Positions 57,732 through 64,000 of a DNA stretch of 64,000 nucleotides are shown one piece after another. The notes beneath the pieces are model-generated. The model was not told the DNA's origin. It saw only the letters and a list, made by a program, of their open reading frames with translations, and ran no database searches. Source of the stretch: Geodermatophilus marinus (GTDB lineage: Bacteria > Actinomycetota > Actinomycetes > Mycobacteriales > Geodermatophilaceae). Each line of letters opens with the position of its first letter. Within the stretch, counting starts at the first letter, position 1. The stretch lies in assembly GCF_003428645.1 (NCBI RefSeq), contig NZ_QVQH01000018.1:1-64000 (forward strand), written 5' to 3'. A program made the position numbers and the translations under genes.

Positions 57732-58358
57732 TCAGGCGCCGAGGTCGCCGAGCCAGTCCAGCGCGGCCGCGGCCACCACGTCGACGTCCCGGGCCAGCGC
57801 GTGGTCCCCGGGGACGGCGTACACCGAGGCCCCCGGCTGTCCGGCGAGCACCGCGGCGACCTCCTCGGGGCGACCGAACGCGTCCCGCTCGCCCTGCACC
57901 ACGCCGACCGGCACGCCGAGCCCGGTGAGCTCCGCGGCGCGGCTGCGCTCGGGGCGCCCGGGCGGGTGCAGGGGGAAGGCCAGGCACAGCACGCCCGCCG
58001 CCCCCTGCGCGGCCGCGGTCCGGCAGGCCACCCGGGCGCCCGCGCTGCGGCCGCCGAGCACCAGCGGCCCGGCCAGCCGGCCCGCCTCGCGCAGCGCCCC
58101 GAGCACCGCCGTCCAGGCCTCGTCGAGCCGGGGCGGCGCCGGGGCGACCCGCCGGCCGGCCACCCGCCACGGCTGCTCCACGCCGAGGACCCGCCAGCCC
58201 CCGGCGGCCGCCCCGGCGGTCACGGCGGCGAGGTCGGCCGAGCCCAGGCCCCCGCCGGCGCCGTGGCCGAGCACGAGCGTGCCGCGCGGGTCGTCCGGGC
58301 CGCCCGCCACCACGCGCGCCGGGCCGAGGGGGGTCGGGAGCTCCTCCCCGGCCGTCAC
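57732..58358 (-). CDS. Alpha/beta-family hydrolase (KANL3/Tex30-like)
   Basis: 208 residues, GTG 58358 overlapping the HAD stop (GTGA). Hydrolase marks: LVLGHGAGGGLGSADLAAVT, nucleophile elbow PLVLGGRSAGARVACRTA (GxSxG), VGVVQGERDAFGRPEEV with the acid and PGDHAL with the catalytic His. This small family is usually annotated as alpha/beta or dienelactone hydrolase without known substrate. It is the last gene of a DedA-HAD-hydrolase operon. Confidence 0.87.
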   Translation of the reverse strand: MTAGEELPTPLGPARVVAGGPDDPRGTLVLGHGAGGGLGSADLAAVTAGAAAGGWRVLGVEQPWRVAGRRVAPAPPRLDEAWTAVLGALREAGRLAGPLVLGGRSAGARVACRTAAAQGAAGVLCLAFPLHPPGRPERSRAAELTGLGVPVGVVQGERDAFGRPEEVAAVLAGQPGASVYAVPGDHALARDVDVVAAAALDWLGDLGA

Positions 58359-59041
58359 CGGGGCGGCAGCGCCAGCAGGGCGTCGACCGCGCCGGCGAGG
58401 TCGTCGGCCACCAGCGCGCGCCGGTCGAACACCTCCGGGTAGGTGCGCTCGCTGCGCGGGAACCAGGCCGCGCCCAGCCCGGCCCGGAGCGCGCCGTGGA
58501 CGTCCCAGCCGTGCGCGGCCACCAGGCCCATCGCCCCCGGCGGCACGTCGCACACCCCGGCGGCCCACAGGTACACCGCCCGGGCCGGCTTCCAGGTGCG
58601 GATGACCTCGCTGGAGAGCACCCGCTCGACCAGCGGTGAGACGCCGCCGCGCTCCAGCCCGGCCTCGGCGACGGCGGCCGACCCGTGGGTGAGCGCCACC
58701 GCCCGCACCCCGGCCGCGGTCAGCCGGCGCAGCGCCGGCTCCACGTCGGGGTGCGGGGCCAGCTCGGTGAAGGCGTCGGCGACCTGCGTGCGGGCGGCCG
58801 GCGCCAGGTCGGTGCCCTGGGCGAGAGCGGCCAGGAAGGCGTCCCGGAAGCTGGTCCAGGTGCCGGCCGTGGCCGCGGCGAAGCCGGTGAGCAGGGTCCG
58901 GGAGAACACCGCCGGGAGGACGTGCTCGGGCTGCCCGAGCTCGACCAGCGTCGCCCGCACCGGCGCGAGGTCGAGCAGGGTCTCGTTGACGTCGAAGGCG
59001 ACGACCTCCGGGCGCCGGGCGGCGTCGTCCGCGGCGGTCAT
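58355..59041 (-). CDS. Haloacid dehalogenase type II family protein
   Basis: 228 residues, ATG 59041 overlapping the DedA stop. HAD motif I is VVAFDVNETLLDLAPV (nucleophile D in DVNE), motif II LTHGS and motif III with Lys in SSEVIRTWKPARAVY; the final loop is VAAHGWDVHGALRAG. The DVNETLLD and WDVHGA words are typical of L-2-haloacid dehalogenase-like enzymes. True activity may be on other 2-substituted acids. It is translationally coupled to both neighbours. Confidence 0.9.
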   Translation of the reverse strand: MTAADDAARRPEVVAFDVNETLLDLAPVRATLVELGQPEHVLPAVFSRTLLTGFAAATAGTWTSFRDAFLAALAQGTDLAPAARTQVADAFTELAPHPDVEPALRRLTAAGVRAVALTHGSAAVAEAGLERGGVSPLVERVLSSEVIRTWKPARAVYLWAAGVCDVPPGAMGLVAAHGWDVHGALRAGLGAAWFPRSERTYPEVFDRRALVADDLAGAVDALLALPPR

Positions 59042-59730
59042 GCGGCCGGCCGGTCGGTGTCGTCCTCCCGCAGCGGCGGGACGGATCGGCGTTCCCGGCC
59101 GCGGGCGCGGACGTCCTTGACCCGCTTGTACACCAGCCAGCCCACGCCGAGGACCGCCGCGACCACCACCGCGTAGTCGAGGAAGCGCAGGTTGTCCTGG
59201 ACGAAGTCGCCCGCGGCCACCCCCACGCCGATGAGCACGCTGTTCCAGATGAGGCTGCCCGCGGCGGTGTAGACGACGAACTGCCAGAAGGGCATCCGCA
59301 CCACGCCGGCCGGTACGGAGATGAAGCTGCGCACGATGGGCACCATCCGGCCGAAGAAGACCGCCGCCCGGCCGTGCCGCGCGAACCACTCGAAGGTCTT
59401 GTCGACGTCGGCGGTCTCGACCAGCGGCAGCCGGTCGAGGAAGGCGTGCGAGCGGCGCGGGCCCAGGGCGCGGCCCACGTGGTAGAAGAAGACCGCGCCG
59501 ATCACCGACCCGAGCGTGGCGAACAGGACGACCGGGACGACGGCCATGTCGCCGCTGCGGATGAGCACGCCGGCCAGGCCCAGCACCGCCTCGCTCGGGA
59601 TCGGCGGGACGACCGTCTCCAGCAGGATGGCCAGCCCCACGCCGACCGGACCGAGGGTCTCCACCAGCTCGAGCAGGAAGCCGGTGATGCCGCCGGACTC
59701 GGAGGAGGCAGCGGCGGCGAGGGACGACAT
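59038..59730 (-). CDS. DedA-family membrane protein
   Basis: 230 residues, ATG 59730. DedA/SNARE-associated family: ETVVPPIPSEAVLGLAGVLI and FGRMVPIVRSFISVPAGVVRM are the defining motifs, with membrane segments around them and a basic cytosolic tail. Members are lipid scramblases/flippases for undecaprenyl phosphate or phospholipids. TACCGT lies 7 nt before the start codon (59738-59743 on the minus strand), indicating leaderless transcription of the three-gene operon. Confidence 0.93.
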   Translation of the reverse strand: MSSLAAAASSESGGITGFLLELVETLGPVGVGLAILLETVVPPIPSEAVLGLAGVLIRSGDMAVVPVVLFATLGSVIGAVFFYHVGRALGPRRSHAFLDRLPLVETADVDKTFEWFARHGRAAVFFGRMVPIVRSFISVPAGVVRMPFWQFVVYTAAGSLIWNSVLIGVGVAAGDFVQDNLRFLDYAVVVAAVLGVGWLVYKRVKDVRARGRERRSVPPLREDDTDRPAA

Positions 59731-59793
59731 GGCCCCCACGGTAACGGCGCGGTCGCGGGGACCCCGGCGCGCGCAGGGGTAGCTTCGCGCACC

Positions 59794-61086
59794 ATGCGCC
59801 AGCGCTTCGCCGCCCGGGCCGTCGTCGTGGGGGACCGCGAGGGGACCGTCGTCCCCGACGGGGTCGTCGACGTCGAGGACGACCGCATCACCTGGGTGGG
59901 TCCGGCCGCCGAGGCTCCGGACCCCGCGGGTGCGGCCGCCACCCGGCTGACCGGCGTCCTCGTGCCCGGCCTGGTCAACGCCCACGCCCACTCGCCGATG
60001 GTGCTCTTCCGCGGCCAGGGCGAGGGCCTGCCCCTGGACCGCTGGCTGCGCGAGGTCATGTGGCCACGGGAGGCCAGGCTCACCCCCGAGGACGTCGAGG
60101 TCGCCATGACCGCGGCCGCGGCCGAGATGCTGCGCCACGGCGTCACCACGAGCGTCGAGGTGTACTTCCACCCGGAGCGGATCGCCGCCGCGGTGCGGGC
60201 GGCCGGCTCCCGGGCGGTCGTCGCGAACCCGCTGATCGGGCTGCCCGGCTTCGGCACCTTCGACGAGCAGCTGGCCACCGCCCTCCGGCTGGCCGCCGGC
60301 GGCGACGAGGTCGTCGAGCACGGCATCGGCCCGCACGCGGCCTACACGGTGCCGCTGCCGGTGCTGCGGGACGCCGCGGCGGCCGCCCGCGCGCACGACC
60401 TGCTGCTGACCGTGCACGTCGCCGAGACCGCCACCGAGGGCGACGAGCTGCTGGCCGCCCACGGGGTGAGCGTCCCGCGGCTGCTGGCCGCCCACGACGT
60501 GCTGGGCGGCCGGGTGCTCGGCGCGCACTGCGTGCACATGGACGACGGCGACCTGGCGCTGTGGCAGGAGTACGACGCCGCGGTGGCGCACTGCCCCGGC
60601 AGCAACGCCAAGCTGGCCAGCGGCACCGCGCGGCTGCGGGACATGCTCGACCTGGGCATCCGGGTCGGCATGGGCACCGACGGGCCGGCGTCCAACGACA
60701 ACCTGGACCTGTTCGAGGACCTGCGGCTGGCGGCCGGGCTGGCCCGGCTGCGCGAGCGCGACGCCACCGCCCTCAGCGCGCCCGAGGCGTTCTGGCTGGC
60801 CACCGGCGGCGCGGCCGCGGCGATCGGGAGGGAGGACCTCGGGCAGCTGACCCCGGGCCGCCGGGCCGACCTGGTGCACGTCGACACCGACGACATCGCC
60901 TTCGTCCCGATCGGGGACCCCACCGACGTGCTCACCCACCTCGTGTGGTCGGTGGGCTCCCGGCACGTGCGGGACACCTGGGTCGGCGGGCGGCAGGTCG
61001 TGGCCGGGGGCGCGTCGACGACCGTCGACGAGGCCGCCCTGCGCGCCGACGTCCAGACCCGCGCGCTGCGCCTCGCCCGGGGTTGA
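59794..61086 (+). CDS. Amidohydrolase (SAH/MTA deaminase-like)
   Basis: 430 residues, ATG 59794; TAGCTT 8 nt upstream suggests leaderless transcription. Metal-dependent amidohydrolase: VPGLVNAHAHSPMVLFRGQG (HxH), TVHVAETATEGDEL, AHCVHMDDGDLAL and GMGTDGPASNDNLDLFEDLR. The GTDG-x-ASNNxLD-type motif marks the MtaD/SsnA/guanine-deaminase group acting on S-adenosylhomocysteine, methylthioadenosine or related nucleosides. It is a lone gene; a family B palindrome overlaps its stop codon. Confidence 0.92.
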   Translation: MRQRFAARAVVVGDREGTVVPDGVVDVEDDRITWVGPAAEAPDPAGAAATRLTGVLVPGLVNAHAHSPMVLFRGQGEGLPLDRWLREVMWPREARLTPEDVEVAMTAAAAEMLRHGVTTSVEVYFHPERIAAAVRAAGSRAVVANPLIGLPGFGTFDEQLATALRLAAGGDEVVEHGIGPHAAYTVPLPVLRDAAAAARAHDLLLTVHVAETATEGDELLAAHGVSVPRLLAAHDVLGGRVLGAHCVHMDDGDLALWQEYDAAVAHCPGSNAKLASGTARLRDMLDLGIRVGMGTDGPASNDNLDLFEDLRLAAGLARLRERDATALSAPEAFWLATGGAAAAIGREDLGQLTPGRRADLVHVDTDDIAFVPIGDPTDVLTHLVWSVGSRHVRDTWVGGRQVVAGGASTTVDEAALRADVQTRALRLARG

Positions 61087-61134
61087 GGTGGAGTGCGCCG
61101 TGCGAGGGGAACTCGCACGCCGCACTCCGCCTCA
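61084..61134. repeat. Palindromic repeat, family B copy 2
   Basis: 23-nt arms (61084-61106 and 61112-61134) match at 21 of 23 positions. They contain GGAGTGC, GTGCGAG, CTCGCAC and GCACTCC in the same order as 25794-25836. The arm starts at the amidohydrolase stop codon and ends exactly at the insertion-sequence end. Confidence 0.75.
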
Positions 61135-62154
61135 GAGGGTGTTGGGTAACCGGCCAGTCGCGTGAGGTGATGACCTGAGCCGGTTCCTCGCTGTTCGGCG
61201 TGGCAGCTGGGCTGTCCGCGCTGCGGGGTGATGGTCCGGATGGATGTGCATGTACACCTGCAAGCCGGGCTATGGCACCTCGCTGACCGACGGCGAGTGG
61301 GCGCAGATCGAGCCGCTGCTGCCGATCCGCAATCCCCGGCACGGCGGGCGGCCGCTGAAGTACGACCGCCGGCTGGTTCTGGACACGATCCTGTACGTGC
61401 TGCGCACCGGCTGCGCCCGGCAGCATGTGCCGCACGACCTGGCGCCGTGGGATGCGGCCTACCGCTGGTTCGCCGCCTGGAGCGCCGATGGCACCTGGCG
61501 GCGGGTGCACGAGGTGCTGCGCGACCGGGTCCGGGACCGCGACGGGCGCGACCGGCAGCCCACCGCGGCGGTGCTGGACTCCCAGTCGGCCAAGAGCGCC
61601 GAGGGCGGGGAGGCGATCGGCTTCGACGCCGGCAAGCGGGTCCGCGGCCGCAAACGCCACCTGCTGGTCGACACCAACGGCCTGCTGCTGCACCGGGTGG
61701 TGCACTCCGCGAGCGTGCAGGACCGGGCCGGCGCCCGGCAGGTGCTGACCGGCATCTGCGCGCCGTTTCCGCTGCTGGCGCTGGTGTGGGTCGATGGCGG
61801 CTACGTCAACTCTGTCGACGCCGCCGCATCGACTGGGCGGGGCGCACCCAGAACCTGGAACTGGTCGTCGTGCCCCGCAACGCCGACGTGCGAGGCTTTC
61901 AGGTGCTGCCCCGCCGCTGGGTGGTGGAGCGGACGTTCGGCTGGCTGACGAGGTGCAGACGCTTGGCGCGCGACTACGAACGCAAGACCGCCCACGCCGA
62001 GGCCATGATCGATGTGGCCATGATCCGGCTGATGGCCGCCCGGCTGGCCGGCGAGGACGTCGAACCCCACGGTCCCATCGAGACCGAGGCCGCCCGACGC
62101 CTCGCCGAAGACCTCACCGAGAACCAGTAATCAACCGGTTACCCAACACCCTCT
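61134..62154 (+). mobile_element. IS5-family-like insertion sequence
   Basis: About 1.02 kb, bounded by a perfect 20-bp terminal inverted repeat (AGAGGGTGTTGGGTAACCGG at 61134-61153, complement at 62135-62154). It contains one transposase gene disrupted by a frameshift. No target-site duplication is apparent beyond the ends. The left end abuts a palindromic repeat, and the right end runs into the 3' end of the metallo-beta-lactamase-fold gene. Confidence 0.88.
61244..62130 (+). pseudogene. IS5-type transposase, frameshifted
   Basis: Frame one from ATG 61244 runs through TSLTDGEWAQIEPLLPIRNP, AVLDSQSAKSAEGGEAIGFD (first Asp) and LALVWVDGGYVNSVDAAA (second Asp) to about 61830. The rest, RIDWAGRTQNLELVVVPRNA and GFQVLPRRWVVERTFGWLTR (catalytic Glu), is in another frame and ends at 62130. 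Adding one C near 61828 would give VDAARIDWAG and restore one protein of about 295 residues. The shift is two thirds into the gene, not at a usual programmed site, so the copy is probably inactive. Confidence 0.85.
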
Positions 62155-62963
62155 CCGGCGCGCAGGGGCACCGTCTCGCCGCGCATCACGGTGCGCACCG
62201 TGCCCGGCAGCCGGCGCTCGGCCACCTCGCGGACGAAGTTGCCGAGCGGGTCGCGGAACACGCCGTAGTCGTCGAAGTGCACCGGCACGACCAGCGGCGG
62301 GCGCAGCAGCTCCACCAGGTCCGCGCCCTGGCGGGCGTCCATGGTCACCGTCACCCCGAGCACCTTCGTGCCGCCCAGGTGGGGGACGACGGCGTCCAGC
62401 GGGCCGCACCGCTCGAGCACCTCGCCCAGCGACCGGCGGAAGAGGACGTCGCCGGTGACGTAGCCACGCCAGGCGACCTGGCCGCCGCGGACCAGCTCCA
62501 GCACGCTGCCCATCACCTGGGGCAGCAGCCGGGCGAGCGGGCCGGGGCCGTGCACGCCCGGCACGCTGGTGACCCGCAGGACGTCCTCGCCGCGCGAGAG
62601 CTCGTGGATCTGCCAGGCCCGCAGGTCGGCGGTGGCGGTGAACCCGCGACGGTCCAGGCAGCGGGCGGCCTCCGGGGTCGTCACCACCGGGACCTCCCGG
62701 GGCAGCGCCCGGGTGGCCACGCGGTCCCAGTGGTCGCCGTGCATGTGGGAGAGGACGACGGCGTCCAGCTCCGGCAGCTGGGCGGGCACCAGCCCGGGGT
62801 CGGTGCGCCGCCGGCTGCGCAGCCCGTAGCCCAGGTGCGCCCACTGCCCCCGGTGCAGGAAGTTCGGGTCGGTCAGCAGCGTGAACGGCCCGACGCGCAG
62901 CAGGGTGGTGGCGGTGCCGCCGAAGGTGAGGGTGACGTCCCCGGCACCGGGGCGGACGGCCAC
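62139..62963 (-). CDS. Metallo-beta-lactamase-fold (UlaG-like) hydrolase
   Basis: 274 residues. Marks of the family: LTFGGTATTLLRVGPFTLLT, LSHMHGDHWDRVATRAL (HxHxDH) and VTGDVLFR, VPVHFDDYG. UlaG-like members act on lactones or phosphodiesters; substrate unknown. The last residues (EGVG) and the TAA stop are encoded within the inverted repeat of the insertion sequence, so the native C-terminus was cut or replaced. All catalytic motifs remain, so it may be functional. Confidence 0.87.
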   Translation of the reverse strand: MAVRPGAGDVTLTFGGTATTLLRVGPFTLLTDPNFLHRGQWAHLGYGLRSRRRTDPGLVPAQLPELDAVVLSHMHGDHWDRVATRALPREVPVVTTPEAARCLDRRGFTATADLRAWQIHELSRGEDVLRVTSVPGVHGPGPLARLLPQVMGSVLELVRGGQVAWRGYVTGDVLFRRSLGEVLERCGPLDAVVPHLGGTKVLGVTVTMDARQGADLVELLRPPLVVPVHFDDYGVFRDPLGNFVREVAERRLPGTVRTVMRGETVPLRAGEGVG

Positions 62964-62979
62964 AGCGGGCGCCCGGCGC

Positions 62980-63510
62980 TCAGCGCTGCGCCACGCCGCG
63001 GGCCACCTCGCCGGGCCGCTGCTGCTCCCCGGCGTAGGAGCTGACCCACACCAGGGCGCCGGTGAGGGCGGGCACCACCCACTGCAGGCGGTCGAGCTGC
63101 TCCCGCGCCGCCGCGGCCTGCTTCCGGCTCACCTTCGACGGCCGCGTCCCGGAGCGGGCCGGGGAGCCGTGCGCCACCCGGCCCAGGGAGCGGCTGTATG
63201 CGGTGACGCCCAGCGCGGCCGCGGTGAGCAGCGTCTTGAGCGCGGACATGCCGGCCACGCCCTGCTGCCGGGCGACCCGGCGGCGGTTGCCCGCCAGCTG
63301 GCCGACGCTGCCGACCAGGTGCGCCCCGATGGCGGCGGCGTTGACCGGCGTCCACCGGTCCCAGCCCTCGTCGGCGACCTTGGCGCTGCCCTTGGCGCCC
63401 CGGGCCTCGGCCGAGGCGGCGTTGAGGGCGACGGCGTTGGCGAGGGTGCCGCCGAACCAGGCGGCGAGGCCGACGTCGTGCAGGGAGCGGGACAGGGTGT
63501 TGCGGGCCAT
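62980..63510 (-). CDS. Small membrane protein of unknown function
   Basis: 176 residues, ATG 63510 with GAGGAG 7 nt upstream. Helical, with hydrophobic segments HDVGLAAWFGGTLANAVALN, WTPVNAAAIGAHLVGSVGQL, ALKTLLTAAALGVTAYSRSL and WVVPALTGALVWVSSYAGEQ. A charged Lys/Arg segment separates the third and fourth. Similar proteins are frequent in actinobacteria with no known role. It lies 17 nt upstream of the metallo-beta-lactamase-fold gene on the same strand. Confidence 0.7.
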   Translation of the reverse strand: MARNTLSRSLHDVGLAAWFGGTLANAVALNAASAEARGAKGSAKVADEGWDRWTPVNAAAIGAHLVGSVGQLAGNRRRVARQQGVAGMSALKTLLTAAALGVTAYSRSLGRVAHGSPARSGTRPSKVSRKQAAAAREQLDRLQWVVPALTGALVWVSSYAGEQQRPGEVARGVAQR

Positions 63511-63650
63511 GGGAGCTCCTCGGAGGGATCGGTGGGTGAGTGCAGCACCTACCCGCTCCGCCCGCCGCCATTCGGCGGGAACCGCCGCCCCGGGGCAGGC
63601 TGGGCGGGGGGACCGGTGGACGGCCGCGGCACGGGCCGGCACGGCCACCG

Positions 63651-63674
63651 GCGGCGAGGCGGCGAGGCGGCGAG
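63651..63674. repeat. Three tandem 8-bp repeats
   Basis: GCGGCGAG occurs three times in a row (63651-63658, 63659-63666, 63667-63674) just before the Shine-Dalgarno region of the radical SAM gene. It lies in the 172-nt divergent gap 63511-63682, where no clear promoter was seen. Confidence 0.7.
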
Positions 63675-63682
63675 GGGGCTCG

Positions 63683-64000
63683 GTGGGACGGCTGACGGCG
63701 CGGTGGCGGGAGCTGGTGGAGCGCACCCGCCCGGTGCACCCCGGGACGGCGCGGGCCCTGGCCGAGCGCTGGGCGGCGCTGCCCGCGCACGTGCGGACGC
63801 CCGCGCAGGTCCTCGGCCGGCACGCGGTCGGCTGCGAGGGGACCCACGGTGTCTTCCCCCGCTGCAACCTGACCTGCTCGCCCTGCTACCACTCGGCGGA
63901 CGCGAACAAGGTCCGCGTCGACGGCGGGCACACGCTGCGCGAGGTCACCGCCCAGATGGCGCTGCTGCGCCGGCGGCGCGGGCCCTACGCGCACGCCCAG
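63683..64000 (+). CDS. Radical SAM domain protein (5' part, cut by window edge)
   Basis: The first 106 residues are visible from GTG 63683, behind GAGGGGG. They include the radical SAM cysteines C-x3-C-x2-C in PRCNLTCSPCYHSADANKV (about residues 61-68). VGCEGTHGVFPRCNL and the following DGGHTLREVTAQMALLRRRR do not match MftC, MoaA or other radical SAM proteins I can name. The rest, including substrate motifs, is outside the window. Confidence 0.75.
   Translation, partial: MGRLTARWRELVERTRPVHPGTARALAERWAALPAHVRTPAQVLGRHAVGCEGTHGVFPRCNLTCSPCYHSADANKVRVDGGHTLREVTAQMALLRRRRGPYAHAQ

Noticed and set aside
61800..61840. Programmed frameshift in the IS5-type transposase
   Set aside because: The shift is two thirds into the gene, with no slippery heptamer, and is repaired by adding one base; a mutation is simpler.
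61120..62165. Target-site duplication flanking the insertion sequence
   Set aside because: Bases outside the 20-bp inverted repeats (CTC on the left, CCG on the right) do not match.
1..64000. CRISPR array, tRNA or rRNA genes, prophage
   Set aside because: No regularly spaced repeats, cloverleaf or ribosomal RNA sequence, or phage structural genes were seen; repeats present are isolated palindromes and short coding tandem repeats.

Overview
The window is about 75% G+C, almost fully coding, rich in GTG starts, and has TAnnnT boxes 7-8 nt before several start codons (leaderless transcription). With the gene content (mycofactocin cluster, NDMA-dependent dehydrogenases, DUF3097, Eis, CoxSLM-like genes), this points to a high-GC actinobacterium. 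I infer the Geodermatophilaceae (Blastococcus/Geodermatophilus/Modestobacter type) or close relatives; this is not proven from the sequence alone.

Layout. 1-4.8 kb: a transposase tail, a GAF protein, a CsbD-like peptide, two CNNM/CBS membrane proteins and moaD/moaA (molybdenum cofactor, Moco). 4.9-10.5 kb: MFS exporter, Eis-type acetyltransferase, aldo/keto reductase, DUF3097 protein and a PRC/YsnF stress protein. 10.6-15.3 kb: a MoxR-VWA-XdhC set (maturation of molybdo-hydroxylases), a MOSC protein and a lipoprotein. 15.3-18.7 kb: a TetR / CoA-ligase-like / P450 operon with a palindromic operator. 18.8-24.3 kb: a second MoxR-VWA pair, an NDMA-type zinc alcohol dehydrogenase and a flavin monooxygenase. 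24.6-33.9 kb: a cysteine-desulfurase-like enzyme, an iron-type alcohol dehydrogenase with a two-component system, an SRPBCC protein, a third MoxR-VWA pair and a methanol-dehydrogenase-type (Mno/Mdo) enzyme.

34.1-49.8 kb is a spread-out mycofactocin island: mftR diverges from mftA-mftB-mftC, followed by an FadH/OYE-type flavoenzyme, three mycofactocin-type SDRs, a PPOX protein, a YchJ protein, a second FadH/OYE flavoenzyme, a TetR/ABC-exporter pair, mftE, a cysteine hydrolase and mftF. No mftD-like or mftG-like gene is present. Together with the three alcohol dehydrogenases upstream, this reads as one large alcohol-oxidation region in which mycofactocin is the likely electron acceptor.

49.9-57.7 kb: a GAF-type regulator, an iron-siderophore binding lipoprotein behind an IdeR/DtxR-like box, and a coxS-coxL-coxM-coxG set. 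CoxL carries AYRGAGR, so it is form II (CODH-like), not a proven CO dehydrogenase. 57.7-64 kb: a DedA/HAD/hydrolase operon, an amidohydrolase, an IS5-type element with a frameshifted transposase whose end supplies the stop codon of the adjacent metallo-beta-lactamase-fold gene, a small membrane protein and the 5' part of a radical SAM gene.

Intergenic gaps often hold long near-perfect palindromes. Two recur in related copies (12.7/29.1 kb and 25.8/61.1 kb). No rRNA, tRNA or CRISPR array was seen.
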